From the NCBI GenBank assembly GCA_028278125.1, contig JANQEY010000320.1, forward strand, positions 1 to 64,000: 64,000 nucleotides of DNA, written 5' to 3'. The DNA is from a bacterium. GTDB lineage: Bacteria; Electryoneota; Electryoneia; Electryoneales; Electryoneaceae. A program made the position numbers and the translations under genes. Below are positions 28,167 through 36,955 of the stretch, one piece after another. How positions within the stretch are numbered: position 1 is the first letter of the stretch; every line of letters begins with the position of its first letter. Below the pieces are notes generated by a model. The model was not told where the DNA came from. It worked only from the letters and a program-made list of their open reading frames with translations, and made no database searches.

Positions 28167-29276
28167 TTATTCCTTCAACTCTGCCAGGTGAAGAGCCGCT
28201 GCAGCAAATTCCATCGGATCGATGTTATCGAGGTTACCTTCAGCTTTTTTACTTCCACCTCTGAAAACAATACTTGGCGCTTCAGATTTCGGCCACCACC
28301 GCCAGGGAACGGTTGGCCCCATAGTAGAGACGGTAGGGGCATTCAGAGCAGCTGCTATGTGTAGAGGACCGGTATTATTACAGAGAACCACACTCGAGGT
28401 CGCCAGCAAATCCATCAGTCCGCTAAGAGATGGGGTGGCTATATGGAGAACAGAAAGATCATCCGCCAGCTTATCACCAAGTTCCTTTTCACCGGGACCT
28501 GTTATCACGGCAACATCCAAGTCTTTCCGTTTAATCACATCCGCGACTTTAGCAAAGTTTTCAATTGACCATCTTTGCGACGGATAATGCGCTCCCGGCA
28601 TAATTACAGCCGGATTGTTATAATCATGTTGTGCCCAGGTTTCATTACCTCGCTGGATTCGATCCTCACCACAGGGTAAACGGGGGATATCATCTTCACG
28701 TTCCGCGCCGGTTTTTTCGGCAAGCCCCAAGTAGATTTCCCTTGTCGGTACAGTAATATCCGGTAGTTCAATGGGATGTGTGAAATAGACACCTCTTCCC
28801 CCACGTTCCAGCCCGATCCGGACAGGTATCCTGCTCTTTTTCAGGGATCGGGCGATTTTCATCTCCACTCGTCCTGTCAGGTCGACAACCAAGTCAAATT
28901 TTTTCTTTTGACGTTTTATGTCTGGTAACTGATCGATCGCAGCAAATTCACCCCAGCCACTTCCCCCGAATATTTCCCTGGCAAATGACTGTGCTATTAG
29001 GGTTCTTTCGGCGTGGGGAAACTGCAAACGTAAGGCTCTTAATGCCGGTTCAGTTAATACGAGGTCACCAATCCGTTCCAGCTGGATTACCAGTAGTCGA
29101 ATTACCAGGTCTTTCTGGGGAATAGCAACTTCTTCGGGTGGTGGGTTAAACATTCGTGCGAGTTTTGCACGCATAGAATAACCAATACGTCCCAGTTGAC
29201 GGTTGGAATCGTACTGAGTTCCATCTTCCGGTGGTGGCGGAAGGGGATCACCGAACTCAACAGGTCGATTTGTCAT
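28167..29276 (-). CDS. Glycosyltransferase family 9 (heptosyltransferase-like)
   Basis: A 369-residue cytoplasmic GT-B enzyme. It starts with a Pro-rich leader of ~55 residues, then the GT9 core: LVIQLERIGDLVLTEPALRALR, IPVRIGLERGG, AVIMPGAHYPSQRWS and CNNTGPLHIAAALNAPTVSTMG. GT9 enzymes add heptose or other sugars from ADP/nucleotide donors to lipopolysaccharide core; a Gram-negative outer-membrane acceptor is thus likely. Its start overlaps the stop of the GT4 gene by four bases (ATGA), so they form one operon. The leader is longer than usual and has no homologue I recognise. Confidence 0.88.
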   Translation of the reverse strand: MTNRPVEFGDPLPPPPEDGTQYDSNRQLGRIGYSMRAKLARMFNPPPEEVAIPQKDLVIRLLVIQLERIGDLVLTEPALRALRLQFPHAERTLIAQSFAREIFGGSGWGEFAAIDQLPDIKRQKKKFDLVVDLTGRVEMKIARSLKKSRIPVRIGLERGGRGVYFTHPIELPDITVPTREIYLGLAEKTGAEREDDIPRLPCGEDRIQRGNETWAQHDYNNPAVIMPGAHYPSQRWSIENFAKVADVIKRKDLDVAVITGPGEKELGDKLADDLSVLHIATPSLSGLMDLLATSSVVLCNNTGPLHIAAALNAPTVSTMGPTVPWRWWPKSEAPSIVFRGGSKKAEGNLDNIDPMEFAAAALHLAELKE

Positions 29277-30403
29277 TCTGATACCCCCACCAATTCATCA
29301 TAGAGAGCGGTAACCTTTTCAACATTCTGATCGAGGGTAAAACGATCCAGTACCATCTTCCTGCCATATTCTCCAAATTCTGTCCGTATGGTTTTATTTT
29401 CAATAAGTTTCACCAGCGATTCCACCCATTTGCCAGCATCCCTTGCAGGTGCCAGGAGACCGTTTTTTCCATTTTCAACCGCCTCGTCAATCCCTGCAAT
29501 ATCCGAAGCTACAATCGGAACTTCACATGCTGCAGCTTCAATTAAAACCCGTCCAAATCCCTCTTCAAGTGAAGGTAGTAGAACTACATCGAGAGCAGGA
29601 ATAAACTTTTCGGGTTGATTGATAAAGGGGATGATTTTTGCTGAATTTTCAAGATTTTCTGATTTGATTCTCTGCTGAAGCCGATCACGTTCTTTTTCCG
29701 GCTTATCACCTGCAAATACCAGTGTCGCTTTACATTTTTTTAAAACTTCCGGCCATTGATCGAGTAGAAAATCATGACCTTTAAAATTATCAAAACCTGC
29801 AAGAAGACCAATAATCACGCCCTCACGTTGCAGATTTATTTTATCCCTGGTATCTCTAATTTCATGTTCGGATGCTTTTTTAAATTCATCGGTATCGATG
29901 CCATTGAAAATGATTTTAATCTTGTCTCTCGCTGATGGGAGATGAACAAACCGCCTGGTTACCGCCCTTGAGATAGCCACAAGTTGGTCGCATTCCTTTG
30001 CCAGGAGTCGGTCTGAGAATCCGTCGGGTGTAGCTACCCGCAGGTGCATTACCAGCTTTGCTTTGACTTTAACCAGGTTGGCAAAATGCGCCAGTCTTGG
30101 TGTGTCCACATGAATAATGTCAGGGTAGACATCCTTGATTATATACCTGAGTTTCCTGGCAGCTTTGATAACAGCCATAGGATTTTTTATCGAAAACGAT
30201 GGCAGGTTCAGGTCAAAAACGCGAACGTTTTCCTGGCTAAGAGCTCGGGATAATGGTCCCGGAAAAGGCACTATCACAGCAGGCTTATATTTTGAACTGT
30301 CCAGGCGTTGGATAAACTGCAGGAGGCTCCTCTGCCCTCCCCTGGTCAGGTCGGATTTGCTTGTCAGGTAAAGAATGCGTATTTGTGTATTGTCGCTTAC
30401 CAA
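29273..30403 (-). CDS. Glycosyltransferase family 4
   Basis: A 376-residue GT-B enzyme. N-terminal YLTSKSDLTRGGQRSLLQFI is the acceptor-domain glycine loop; the C-terminal block EEGFGRVLIEAAACEVPIV is the conserved GT4 E-x7-E donor-binding region. The start is TTG at 30403, with GATGAGAG a few bases before. It is the first gene of a two-gene operon with the GT9 transferase. Together they could add sequential sugars to an outer-membrane glycolipid core. Donor unknown. Confidence 0.9.
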   Translation of the reverse strand: MVSDNTQIRILYLTSKSDLTRGGQRSLLQFIQRLDSSKYKPAVIVPFPGPLSRALSQENVRVFDLNLPSFSIKNPMAVIKAARKLRYIIKDVYPDIIHVDTPRLAHFANLVKVKAKLVMHLRVATPDGFSDRLLAKECDQLVAISRAVTRRFVHLPSARDKIKIIFNGIDTDEFKKASEHEIRDTRDKINLQREGVIIGLLAGFDNFKGHDFLLDQWPEVLKKCKATLVFAGDKPEKERDRLQQRIKSENLENSAKIIPFINQPEKFIPALDVVLLPSLEEGFGRVLIEAAACEVPIVASDIAGIDEAVENGKNGLLAPARDAGKWVESLVKLIENKTIRTEFGEYGRKMVLDRFTLDQNVEKVTALYDELVGVSE

Positions 30404-30438
30404 TAAACTCTCATCTATTTGCTAGAATGTCGCCACAC

Positions 30439-30547
30439 GTCATTGCGAGGTAGCGCAGCGACGAAGCAATCTGGTCATTGATTTGTTATCCCCATAATGA
30501 GATTGCTTCGCTTCCCCGCCAAGGCGGGTAAGGCTCGCAACGACACC
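30439..30547. repeat. Dispersed inverted repeat (family A), copy 3
   Basis: GTCATTGCGAGGTAGCGC begins a left arm that continues through GACGAAGCAATC, and the right arm contains GAGATTGCTTCGCTTC and ends GCTCGCAACGACACC. The right arm also carries a small insertion that is itself a palindrome, CCCCGCCAAGGCGGG. Confidence 0.82.
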
Positions 30548-30600
30548 AATTGTCCTCATTTGATAGAATCAGAAATTAATCCTACTTTTTGTATGTGGAA

Positions 30601-31029
30601 TTACTCTTCGCCTTTCTTCTTATGTTTCATCATCGCCATGTGGATCATCGATAACGCTTTTCGTACCGGTTTATGTAGTTGTTCTGACGGATCATTGGCA
30701 TAAATACTGAGCACCTGCATATGGGGTTGGACAAGATCAGGATTTACCTGAGCAATGTGCCCCAACGCAAGCGCGGCATTGGGACAGTTATTGCCTGATT
30801 CCTCATTCAGCATCCACATCAACCGCCTGATTATATCGAGCAATTTCTCTTTTTTCATCACCTTCGCGGCAATCTGGAAACCATCCAGGGTCTTATTTAA
30901 TTTTGTCTCGTTAGTCTCATGCAGACGAGAATAAAGTTTCCTGATTTTCCCCGGATTTTCCAGCAACAATCTTCCCAGTGAGGTGTAATCCTGGTTATCG
31001 AGATAATTATCAATATTTCCCACGTTCAT
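30601..31029 (-). CDS. Small helical HEAT-like repeat protein
   Basis: A 142-residue all-helical protein. The motif WMLNEESGNNCPNAALALGHIAQ (short form: LNEESG, NAALALGHIA) resembles the DVU0298-type HEAT-like family, where the WxLNDESG block recurs before the last repeats. The C-terminus is basic (MMKHKKKG). No catalytic residues are seen; a scaffold or adaptor role is likely. It stands alone, starting at an ATG preceded by CGGAATTT. Confidence 0.62.
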   Translation of the reverse strand: MNVGNIDNYLDNQDYTSLGRLLLENPGKIRKLYSRLHETNETKLNKTLDGFQIAAKVMKKEKLLDIIRRLMWMLNEESGNNCPNAALALGHIAQVNPDLVQPHMQVLSIYANDPSEQLHKPVRKALSMIHMAMMKHKKKGEE

Positions 31030-31163
31030 AAATTCCGTTACAAATAAATGGTAATAATAAATATAAACACAGTGTATTTAAGTAGAACTGTATAGAGAAA
31101 GATTACAATATCTGGACTGAATAAGCAATCCTGAATCACGGAACAGCGTGATTAATCGGTTAA

Positions 31164-32477
31164 TTAATCTTGTGCTGCGATTTTTCCCGCCAGCCGTCCT
31201 GCCCTGGCAGCGGATTCAAGTGTTGGTGGTAATCCAGTCGCTGACCAGTCGCCTGCATAGAATAATCCTTGAGCCTGTTTTAGTACCGGTCTTGGAGTAC
31301 CAGGCTTTATGGTCTGTGTGGCTTTTTCGAATCGACGGAACTCAACATTACCTGGAAGTTCAGCAAGTTTAAAAATTCGTTTCGCTGATTCTGCGAATGA
31401 AATTTTATATGCTTCTTTATCTATTTTCGAACCGGAAGGAATACCAGATATAACCTGCTCAACAACAATTTTCTCGTCCGCAGCCGGTTCAGCAAACCAG
31501 ACAGGATCTTTTTCGACAGGTTCAATTATCGGTCCGGGTAGTGATTCAAGATCCTCGACAAATGATCTAACCGTTATTATCGAGTTTGATTGGACTCCGG
31601 AAGCAGCCTTAAGAAGGGAATCCGCTTCTGGACAATCCTTGAGATATCCGAGTTTCGATGGTGGTGTGGTTACAATTATCAAATCAAATTTATTCTTAAA
31701 ATCCGCTGATTGTACTTCCCATTCTTCACCTGAACGTTTAACTGATTTTACAGCTTCACCCAGCTTAATTTTGATTCCCAGTTTTGAAAGAGCATTTGGT
31801 GCAACTTCAGTCACCAGTTTTTCAGTATCGCGTATTACCCAACCGGCAAGTTTTTTTGGTTCATTCATTATCCGCCTGAAAGCAGCAATGAATGGCTGAG
31901 CCGCTGCTTCATAGGGAGGAGAATTACAGATTGCGGTGGCAAGTGCGTTGCCAAGACGCGTAATGGCTTCTTTTGGCCAGTAATGTTTTCTGAATAATTC
32001 CTCAACCGTTATATCAGGTGTGGTTTCAGCAGATGTTCCGTCTCTACCGATCAGTTCCTCGTCGGTCTGTTCGATTAATGGTTCGTCAAGTGTATTTTTT
32101 AAAACTCCAACCATTTTTAACCTGGCGGAAAGAGGTAGTCCTCCCCACCCGAGCAGACCAAGAAGAGGTGCTGCATTTCTCTGCAACGGTTTATCCAGGT
32201 ACCAGAATGATCGTCGTAGACCTGAAACAACACCAATCGTCATATGCCGCATTCGCAGAAGGTGACGAGTACCAAGGATATCTAACAGGTGCAGGAAGTC
32301 GTGATACGATGACGTAATAAGATGGCGCCCGGTATCCCAGCCTTTACCCGCAGCAACCCGTCCTCCGAACCTTGGAGAAGATTCATAGATAGTCACATCT
32401 GCGCCATTTTCAGCAGCTTCGAACGCCGCTGATAATCCCGCTACACCACCACCGATTACACAAATTGATTTTTTCAT
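31164..32477 (-). CDS. HpnE-like FAD oxidoreductase (hydroxysqualene dehydroxylase / desaturase-like)
   Basis: A 437-residue flavoenzyme. N-terminal FAD-binding ICVIGGGVAGLSAAFEAAENGADVTIYE and the C-terminal block GLFYAGDWSATGLPPTLESAARAG match the HpnE/phytoene-desaturase family of amine-oxidase-like enzymes; the WSATGLP form is closest to HpnE. HpnE removes the hydroxyl from hydroxysqualene on the way to squalene and hopanoids; desaturases act on carotenoids. No HpnC/HpnD (squalene synthase-like) gene lies in the window, so which applies is open. Precursors would come from the mevalonate operon at 43-49 kb. It is divergent from etfBA, whose electron transfer flavoprotein might serve other dehydrogenases. 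Confidence 0.82.
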   Translation of the reverse strand: MKKSICVIGGGVAGLSAAFEAAENGADVTIYESSPRFGGRVAAGKGWDTGRHLITSSYHDFLHLLDILGTRHLLRMRHMTIGVVSGLRRSFWYLDKPLQRNAAPLLGLLGWGGLPLSARLKMVGVLKNTLDEPLIEQTDEELIGRDGTSAETTPDITVEELFRKHYWPKEAITRLGNALATAICNSPPYEAAAQPFIAAFRRIMNEPKKLAGWVIRDTEKLVTEVAPNALSKLGIKIKLGEAVKSVKRSGEEWEVQSADFKNKFDLIIVTTPPSKLGYLKDCPEADSLLKAASGVQSNSIITVRSFVEDLESLPGPIIEPVEKDPVWFAEPAADEKIVVEQVISGIPSGSKIDKEAYKISFAESAKRIFKLAELPGNVEFRRFEKATQTIKPGTPRPVLKQAQGLFYAGDWSATGLPPTLESAARAGRLAGKIAAQD

Positions 32478-32635
32478 ATGTCTTTCACCCGGTTGGCTGA
32501 CAAGATAAGGAATGATTATCTCGATTTCTCCCTGTTCAGATTCAATTGATTCATAAAATCCGCTATTCTCTTAGATAATAGCAGTCTCCCTGCGAGGCAG
32601 AATGGCTCACAATCGCACTTAAAATTTCTTATTTT

Positions 32636-32654
32636 GCAGGATTGTTAATCCTGC
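32636..32654. promoter_or_regulatory. Palindrome upstream of etfBA
   Basis: GCAGGATT (32636-32643) and AATCCTGC (32647-32654) are perfect inverted halves around GTT. It lies 47 bases upstream of the etfB start, in the divergent region with the HpnE-like gene. It could be an operator or the stem of a hairpin; no T-tract follows. Confidence 0.5.
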
Positions 32655-32701
32655 GATTACCATTAACATCTCCAAGAGAAAAATAAATTTGAGGAGGCAA
32701 A

Positions 32702-33451
32702 ATGAACATTGCCGTTTTAGTGAAACTTGTCCCTGATACTGAAGCTTCGATCAAGCTCACACCCGATAAGAGTTGGATTGAAACACGGGATATCAGCTGG
32801 GTATTGAGCCCATATGACGAGTATGCTATTGAAGAGGGCCTGAAGACTGTAGAAGAAAAGGGTGGGGAAGTAACAGTAATCAGTTACGGTGAAGAACAGG
32901 CCGTTGAAGGCCTGAGAAAAGCCCTTGCCATGGGTGCCCATAAAGCTATTCATGTGAAAAAATCCGGTTCGATGGATCTGCTGGGAACGGCATCGGGTCT
33001 TTCGGAAGCGCTGAAGGATAAAGGTTTTGACCTTGTCATGGCAGGATTTAAGGCTACTGATGACGATTGCTCGGCTGTTGGACCGATGGTGGCAACGTTG
33101 ATGGATATTCCATGTATAACCGAGGTATCCAAGGTAGAGATTGGTGACAGCAGTGTCCGTGCTGAACGCGACATTGAGGGTGGTCGTGAAATTATCGAAG
33201 CAAACCTTCCCTGCCTGATCACTGCACAGAAAGGTCTCAATGAACCTCGTTACGCCTCCCTGAAGGGTATTATGATGGCGAAGAAAAAACCGGTCGAGGA
33301 AGTGGAAGTTTCTTTCACTGAGTCTCGTGTTGAGATGGTACAATTTAACTATCCTCCTGAACGCCCTGCGGGTAAGATTGTTGGTGAAGGTACTGAAGCA
33401 GTGCCTGAGCTAGTCCGCTTGCTGCGTGAAGAAGCAAGAGTGATCGAATAG
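32702..33451 (+). CDS. etfB: Electron transfer flavoprotein, beta subunit
   Basis: A 249-residue EtfB. MNIAVLVKLVPDTEASIKL, PYDEYAIEEGLK and the AMP/ADP-binding region VMAGFKATDDDCSAVGPMVA are family hallmarks. With EtfA it accepts electrons from acyl-CoA and other flavin dehydrogenases. GAGGAGG lies just upstream. It is followed after 11 bases by etfA; no fixC/ETF-QO gene is adjacent, so bifurcating versus simple ETF cannot be decided from context. Confidence 0.96.
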   Translation: MNIAVLVKLVPDTEASIKLTPDKSWIETRDISWVLSPYDEYAIEEGLKTVEEKGGEVTVISYGEEQAVEGLRKALAMGAHKAIHVKKSGSMDLLGTASGLSEALKDKGFDLVMAGFKATDDDCSAVGPMVATLMDIPCITEVSKVEIGDSSVRAERDIEGGREIIEANLPCLITAQKGLNEPRYASLKGIMMAKKKPVEEVEVSFTESRVEMVQFNYPPERPAGKIVGEGTEAVPELVRLLREEARVIE

Positions 33452-33462
33452 GAAAGGAGGAT

Positions 33463-34425
33463 ATGATGAGTGTCTTAGTATTTGTGGAAACACGTGACGG
33501 ACAGGTTAAAAAAGCGGGCCTGGAATCATTAAGCGAAGGTAAAAGGCTTGCGACAAAACGATCCACCTCATGTGCCGCTCTTGTAGTCGGATCAGGCCTA
33601 GACGGGGCTATCGAAGAGATCAAAAAATGTGGTCCGGATAAAATATATTATGTGAATAATGCTGACCTGGACAATTTCCAGCCTGAAGGATATACCGCTG
33701 CGGTTGTTAAAGCAGCTGAAGAATTTAACGCCCAGGTAATCCTGATGGCATCAACATCACTGGGACGTGACCTTGCACCCCGTGTTGCCGCGAAAAAAAC
33801 AATAATGCTGCTTCCTGATGTAACGGAAATCAAATTCTCACAGGATCCCGAGGGGATCGTGATGAAACGACCTGTGTATGCGGGAAAAGCATATCTCGAT
33901 ATTCGTGCCACGATGCTTCCTGTCGTCTCTACAACCCGTCCCAATGTCTTCGACGTTGAAGAAGCATCCGGTGCCGGCGAAGTTGTTGAGCTAGCTGTAG
34001 AATTTGAAGCAAAGTCGAAAGTAGTGGAGACTGTTCTTTCCGGTGGCGAAAAACTGGATGTTGCCGAGGCTGACAGGATCGTTTCCGGAGGACGCGGATT
34101 ACGTGAATCTGACAACTTTAAACTGGTTGAGGATCTTGCAGCTACTTTAGGTGCAGCTGTTGGCGCCAGCAGGCCGGTAGTAGATTCAGACTGGCGTCCG
34201 CACAGTGAACAGGTTGGCCAGACAGGTAAAACAGTTGGCCCGACACTTTATATTGCCGCCGGTATTTCAGGCGCAGTTCAGCACCTGGCGGGTATGACAA
34301 CAAGTAAAGTTATTGTCGCCATTAATAAAGATGCCGATGCCCCGATTTTCAAAGTGGCTGACTATGGTATTGTTGGTGACGTATTGGAAGTTTTACCGGC
34401 ACTGAATGATGAACTGAAGAAATAA
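33463..34425 (+). CDS. etfA: Electron transfer flavoprotein, alpha subunit
   Basis: A 320-residue EtfA. The C-terminal FAD domain is clear: GAAVGASRPVVDSDW, QVGQTGKTVGPTLYIAAGI and AINKDADAPIFKVADYGIVGD. It pairs with EtfB from the gene just upstream; an AGGAGG-type site precedes the ATG. The pair carries electrons from dehydrogenases (fatty acid or amino acid oxidation) to the quinone pool. A strong terminator lies at 34453-34478. Confidence 0.96.
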   Translation: MMSVLVFVETRDGQVKKAGLESLSEGKRLATKRSTSCAALVVGSGLDGAIEEIKKCGPDKIYYVNNADLDNFQPEGYTAAVVKAAEEFNAQVILMASTSLGRDLAPRVAAKKTIMLLPDVTEIKFSQDPEGIVMKRPVYAGKAYLDIRATMLPVVSTTRPNVFDVEEASGAGEVVELAVEFEAKSKVVETVLSGGEKLDVAEADRIVSGGRGLRESDNFKLVEDLAATLGAAVGASRPVVDSDWRPHSEQVGQTGKTVGPTLYIAAGISGAVQHLAGMTTSKVIVAINKDADAPIFKVADYGIVGDVLEVLPALNDELKK

Positions 34426-34452
34426 AGATATTATAAAAGTTTTCCAAGAATT

Positions 34453-34478
34453 AACCCGGATTTTTATAATCCGGGTTA
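34453..34478. terminator. Bidirectional terminator
   Basis: AACCCGGATT / AATCCGGGTT stem with a short T-rich loop and T-rich flank, between the convergent etfA and CBS genes. Confidence 0.88.
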
Positions 34479-34501
34479 TTTATTTCCTGAACTACAGTTA
34501 A

Positions 34502-34936
34502 TTAAGCATTACCCTGGATATAATTTTTCAGGTACCTGACTTCCTGCTTTGTTTTGCTGGCAACAGCCTTGACAACGTCTCCAATCGAGACAAGTCCAAT
34601 AAGCAGGCCTTCAGAAACAACAGGTAAATGCCTGACACGTTCCTGGGTCATACAGCCCATTGCTTCTTCAATTGTATCAGACGGTTCTCCCACGACAACT
34701 TCTCTGGTCATATGATTATCAACGATCTCACCGTTAAAATCACCTGAACTGTTTGCAATAACTCTCAGGTTGTCACGTTCCGTAAAAATTCCGGTAGGTT
34801 TATGGCCTTCATCAACTACGAGTACAGCACCAATCTTGTTCTCCACCATAGTTTTTACGGCTTCAGGTACCGAAGTTCCCGGTTTAACATGGACGACGCG
34901 GGTTCCTTTTTCTCTTAATATATCGCTCAATAACAT
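34502..34936 (-). CDS. CBS domain pair protein
   Basis: A 144-residue protein of two CBS domains (VHVKPGTSVPEAVKTMVENKIGAVLVVD... and THMTREVVVGEPSDTIEEAMGCMTQERVRHLPVV-type repeats; each has the GAVLVVD or HLPVV strand and the terminal GIFTERD or GLVSIGD turn). Such stand-alone CBS pairs (Bateman modules) bind adenine nucleotides and act as energy sensors or regulators of a partner. AAGGAGGAATC lies upstream. No partner is evident. Confidence 0.93.
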   Translation of the reverse strand: MLLSDILREKGTRVVHVKPGTSVPEAVKTMVENKIGAVLVVDEGHKPTGIFTERDNLRVIANSSGDFNGEIVDNHMTREVVVGEPSDTIEEAMGCMTQERVRHLPVVSEGLLIGLVSIGDVVKAVASKTKQEVRYLKNYIQGNA

Positions 34937-35149
34937 AATTGATTCCTCCTTAAAGTATATAATAATGGCAGGAGAACTATTTCCGGACTTACATTGCTCC
35001 GGTTAGTCGATCAGACTATCCAATTTCTCTTTAATTCTTATTTATCTCCTGGTACCAATTTATCTCTTGCAAAGAAAGATAGGGTAAGCTAACTTATTTG
35101 TCAAGAACAAGAGCTGGTAAGAAAAAGATAATCAGAGAAGGTTAGATCA

Positions 35150-35902
35150 ATGATAAATCTCGAGGGAAAAACGGCGCTGGTAACCGGTGGATCTCGTGGT
35201 ATTGGGAAAGCCATCGCGTTACGTCTGGCTGAAAACGGAGCTGATGTAGCAATTAATTATTTCCGTAAGCGGAGTTCAGCCGATGAAACCGTCGAAGAAA
35301 TTCGTGCCCTGGGACGACAGGCTAAAGCCTATAAAGCAAACGTCGCGGACGAGGAACAGTTACATAACCTGTTTGAGAACCTGGGAAAAGATTTTGGACA
35401 GCTGGATATACTTATCTCTAACGCGGCATCAGGAGTGCTGAAGCCTGCTCTCGAACTGACCCGACGCCACTGGCAATGGACGCTCGATATCAACGCGGCT
35501 ACCCTACTCCACCTTGTACAGCATTCAATGCCCTTGATGAAAGGCGGTGGAAAAGTAGTAGCTATCTCCTCGCTTGGATCAATCCGTGCAATCCCGAACT
35601 ATACAGCTGTTGGTGCCTCAAAAGCAGCCCTTGAATCACTGGTACGCCATATATCAGTTGAGCTTGCACCTGAAAACGTAAATGTAAATATTCTCTCTGC
35701 CGGTGTAGTGGATACAGATGCCCTGAAACATTTTCCCAATCGTGATGAACTAATCGGCAACAGCCTGGAGAAAACCCCAGCCGGACGTTTGACAACACCT
35801 TCTGACGTTGCGGATGTTACCCTGTTTTTAGTCAGCGATTTTGCGAATATGATTCACGGCCAAACCATTGTCGTTGACGGCGGGTATTCCATAGTTGCCT
35901 GA
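35150..35902 (+). CDS. fabL: Enoyl-[acyl-carrier-protein] reductase, FabL-type SDR
   Basis: A 250-residue short-chain dehydrogenase. It matches FabL features: TGGSRGIGKA nucleotide loop, NAASGVLKPALEL, and the YxxxxxxK spacing Tyr151 ... Lys158 (YTAVGASKAA), the same positions I recall for B. subtilis FabL and distinct from the usual YxxxK of SDRs. The C-terminal DTDALKHFPN and MIHGQTIVVDGGYS blocks also match. It would reduce the trans-2 double bond of enoyl-ACP with NADPH in fatty-acid elongation. Monocistronic here and not among fab genes. GAGAAGG ribosome site. Confidence 0.86.
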   Translation: MINLEGKTALVTGGSRGIGKAIALRLAENGADVAINYFRKRSSADETVEEIRALGRQAKAYKANVADEEQLHNLFENLGKDFGQLDILISNAASGVLKPALELTRRHWQWTLDINAATLLHLVQHSMPLMKGGGKVVAISSLGSIRAIPNYTAVGASKAALESLVRHISVELAPENVNVNILSAGVVDTDALKHFPNRDELIGNSLEKTPAGRLTTPSDVADVTLFLVSDFANMIHGQTIVVDGGYSIVA

Positions 35903-36091
35903 CGTGTAATATCCCGATTTCTCCGTCAGTATCCAGGAAAAAATGCAACCTTGCGCAGGTTTAATTCGTATATGGATTAGACAGAACAAATCTTTTCGAA
36001 CGGGAAGTCTCTCTTGACTATGGACAACAGTTAGCCATTCCTTGAAACGATCTTTTCTGTTAACTTGTTTTGAAATAATTCAAGGATAGAT

Positions 36092-36955
36092 ATGCATCCC
36101 ATTTTGCTTGATTTTGGACGATTTAAACTGCACAGCTACGGGTTGATGCTTTTTATTGCCTTTTTTATCGGGATAATTATAGCCGAACGGCGTGGACGGA
36201 AACTCGGACTTCCTGATTATGCCGCGCTTGACTTTTCGATTGCGATTATTGTTTCCAGCCTGGTCGGTGCCAGGTTCCTCTATGTAATCACACATCTAGA
36301 CGAATTTCACGGCCGCTGGCTGGACATCATCAATCCATTCCAGTCGGACGGGACGATCGGAATAGCCGGGCTGGTTCTGCTCGGTGGGGTTGTCCTGGCA
36401 ATAGCCACGCTGGTATTTATGGCCTGGTTACGAAATATCCCGATGCTGAAGATACTGGATGTATTTACCCCATCCCTGGCATTGGGAATTATGTTTGGAA
36501 GGATCGGGTGTTTCCTCAACGGCTGCTGTTTTGGTATCCCCACGGATGCTTCCTGGGGAATGATTTATCCTAATAGTTGCCTGGCGGGTCATGTTTTCCC
36601 TGGAGTACACATCCACCCGACACAACTATATGCCATTTTCTATAACCTCGTAATCTTCATATTTTTAATTGTCTCCGAGCGTAAATGGGGCGGCTTTCAT
36701 GGATATTCAACCTCAGTCTTCCTTATTTTATATGGTATATTCAGGAGCCTGAACGAAACAGTTCGCTGGTACGAGGACGGAATGCGATTGATAGATTGGG
36801 GATCAGGAATGATCACCATCAGCCAGGTAATTTCAATCCTGATGAGCCTACTTGGTGTAGTATTATTTATTCTTGCAAGACGTTCCAAAATCAATTCAAA
36901 ACCGGTTTCTTCCCACGTCGGAGCTGCAACATCAGATGTTCGGAGTTCATCATGA
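36092..36955 (+). CDS. lgt: Prolipoprotein diacylglyceryl transferase
   Basis: A 287-residue membrane enzyme with about seven hydrophobic segments. Family blocks: LHSYGLMLFIAFFIG, VGARFLYVITHLDEF, GLVLLGGVV, GRIGCFLNGCCFG (the Lgt signature Arg/Asn/Gly-rich block) and HPTQLYAIFYNL. It transfers diacylglyceryl to the lipobox Cys of prolipoproteins such as the FKBP lipoprotein. Its stop overlaps the protease start (ATGA). AAGGATAG upstream. Confidence 0.94.
   Translation: MHPILLDFGRFKLHSYGLMLFIAFFIGIIIAERRGRKLGLPDYAALDFSIAIIVSSLVGARFLYVITHLDEFHGRWLDIINPFQSDGTIGIAGLVLLGGVVLAIATLVFMAWLRNIPMLKILDVFTPSLALGIMFGRIGCFLNGCCFGIPTDASWGMIYPNSCLAGHVFPGVHIHPTQLYAIFYNLVIFIFLIVSERKWGGFHGYSTSVFLILYGIFRSLNETVRWYEDGMRLIDWGSGMITISQVISILMSLLGVVLFILARRSKINSKPVSSHVGAATSDVRSSS

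Noticed and set aside
31309..31899. 196-codon plus-strand frame opposite the HpnE-like gene
   Set aside because: The opposite strand encodes an unmistakable flavoenzyme; this frame has Ser-rich low-information sequence.
36685..36951. Extra 89 codons upstream of the Ctp protease
   Set aside because: They lie wholly in lgt in another frame; the ATG at 36952 starts a signal peptide and overlaps the lgt stop.
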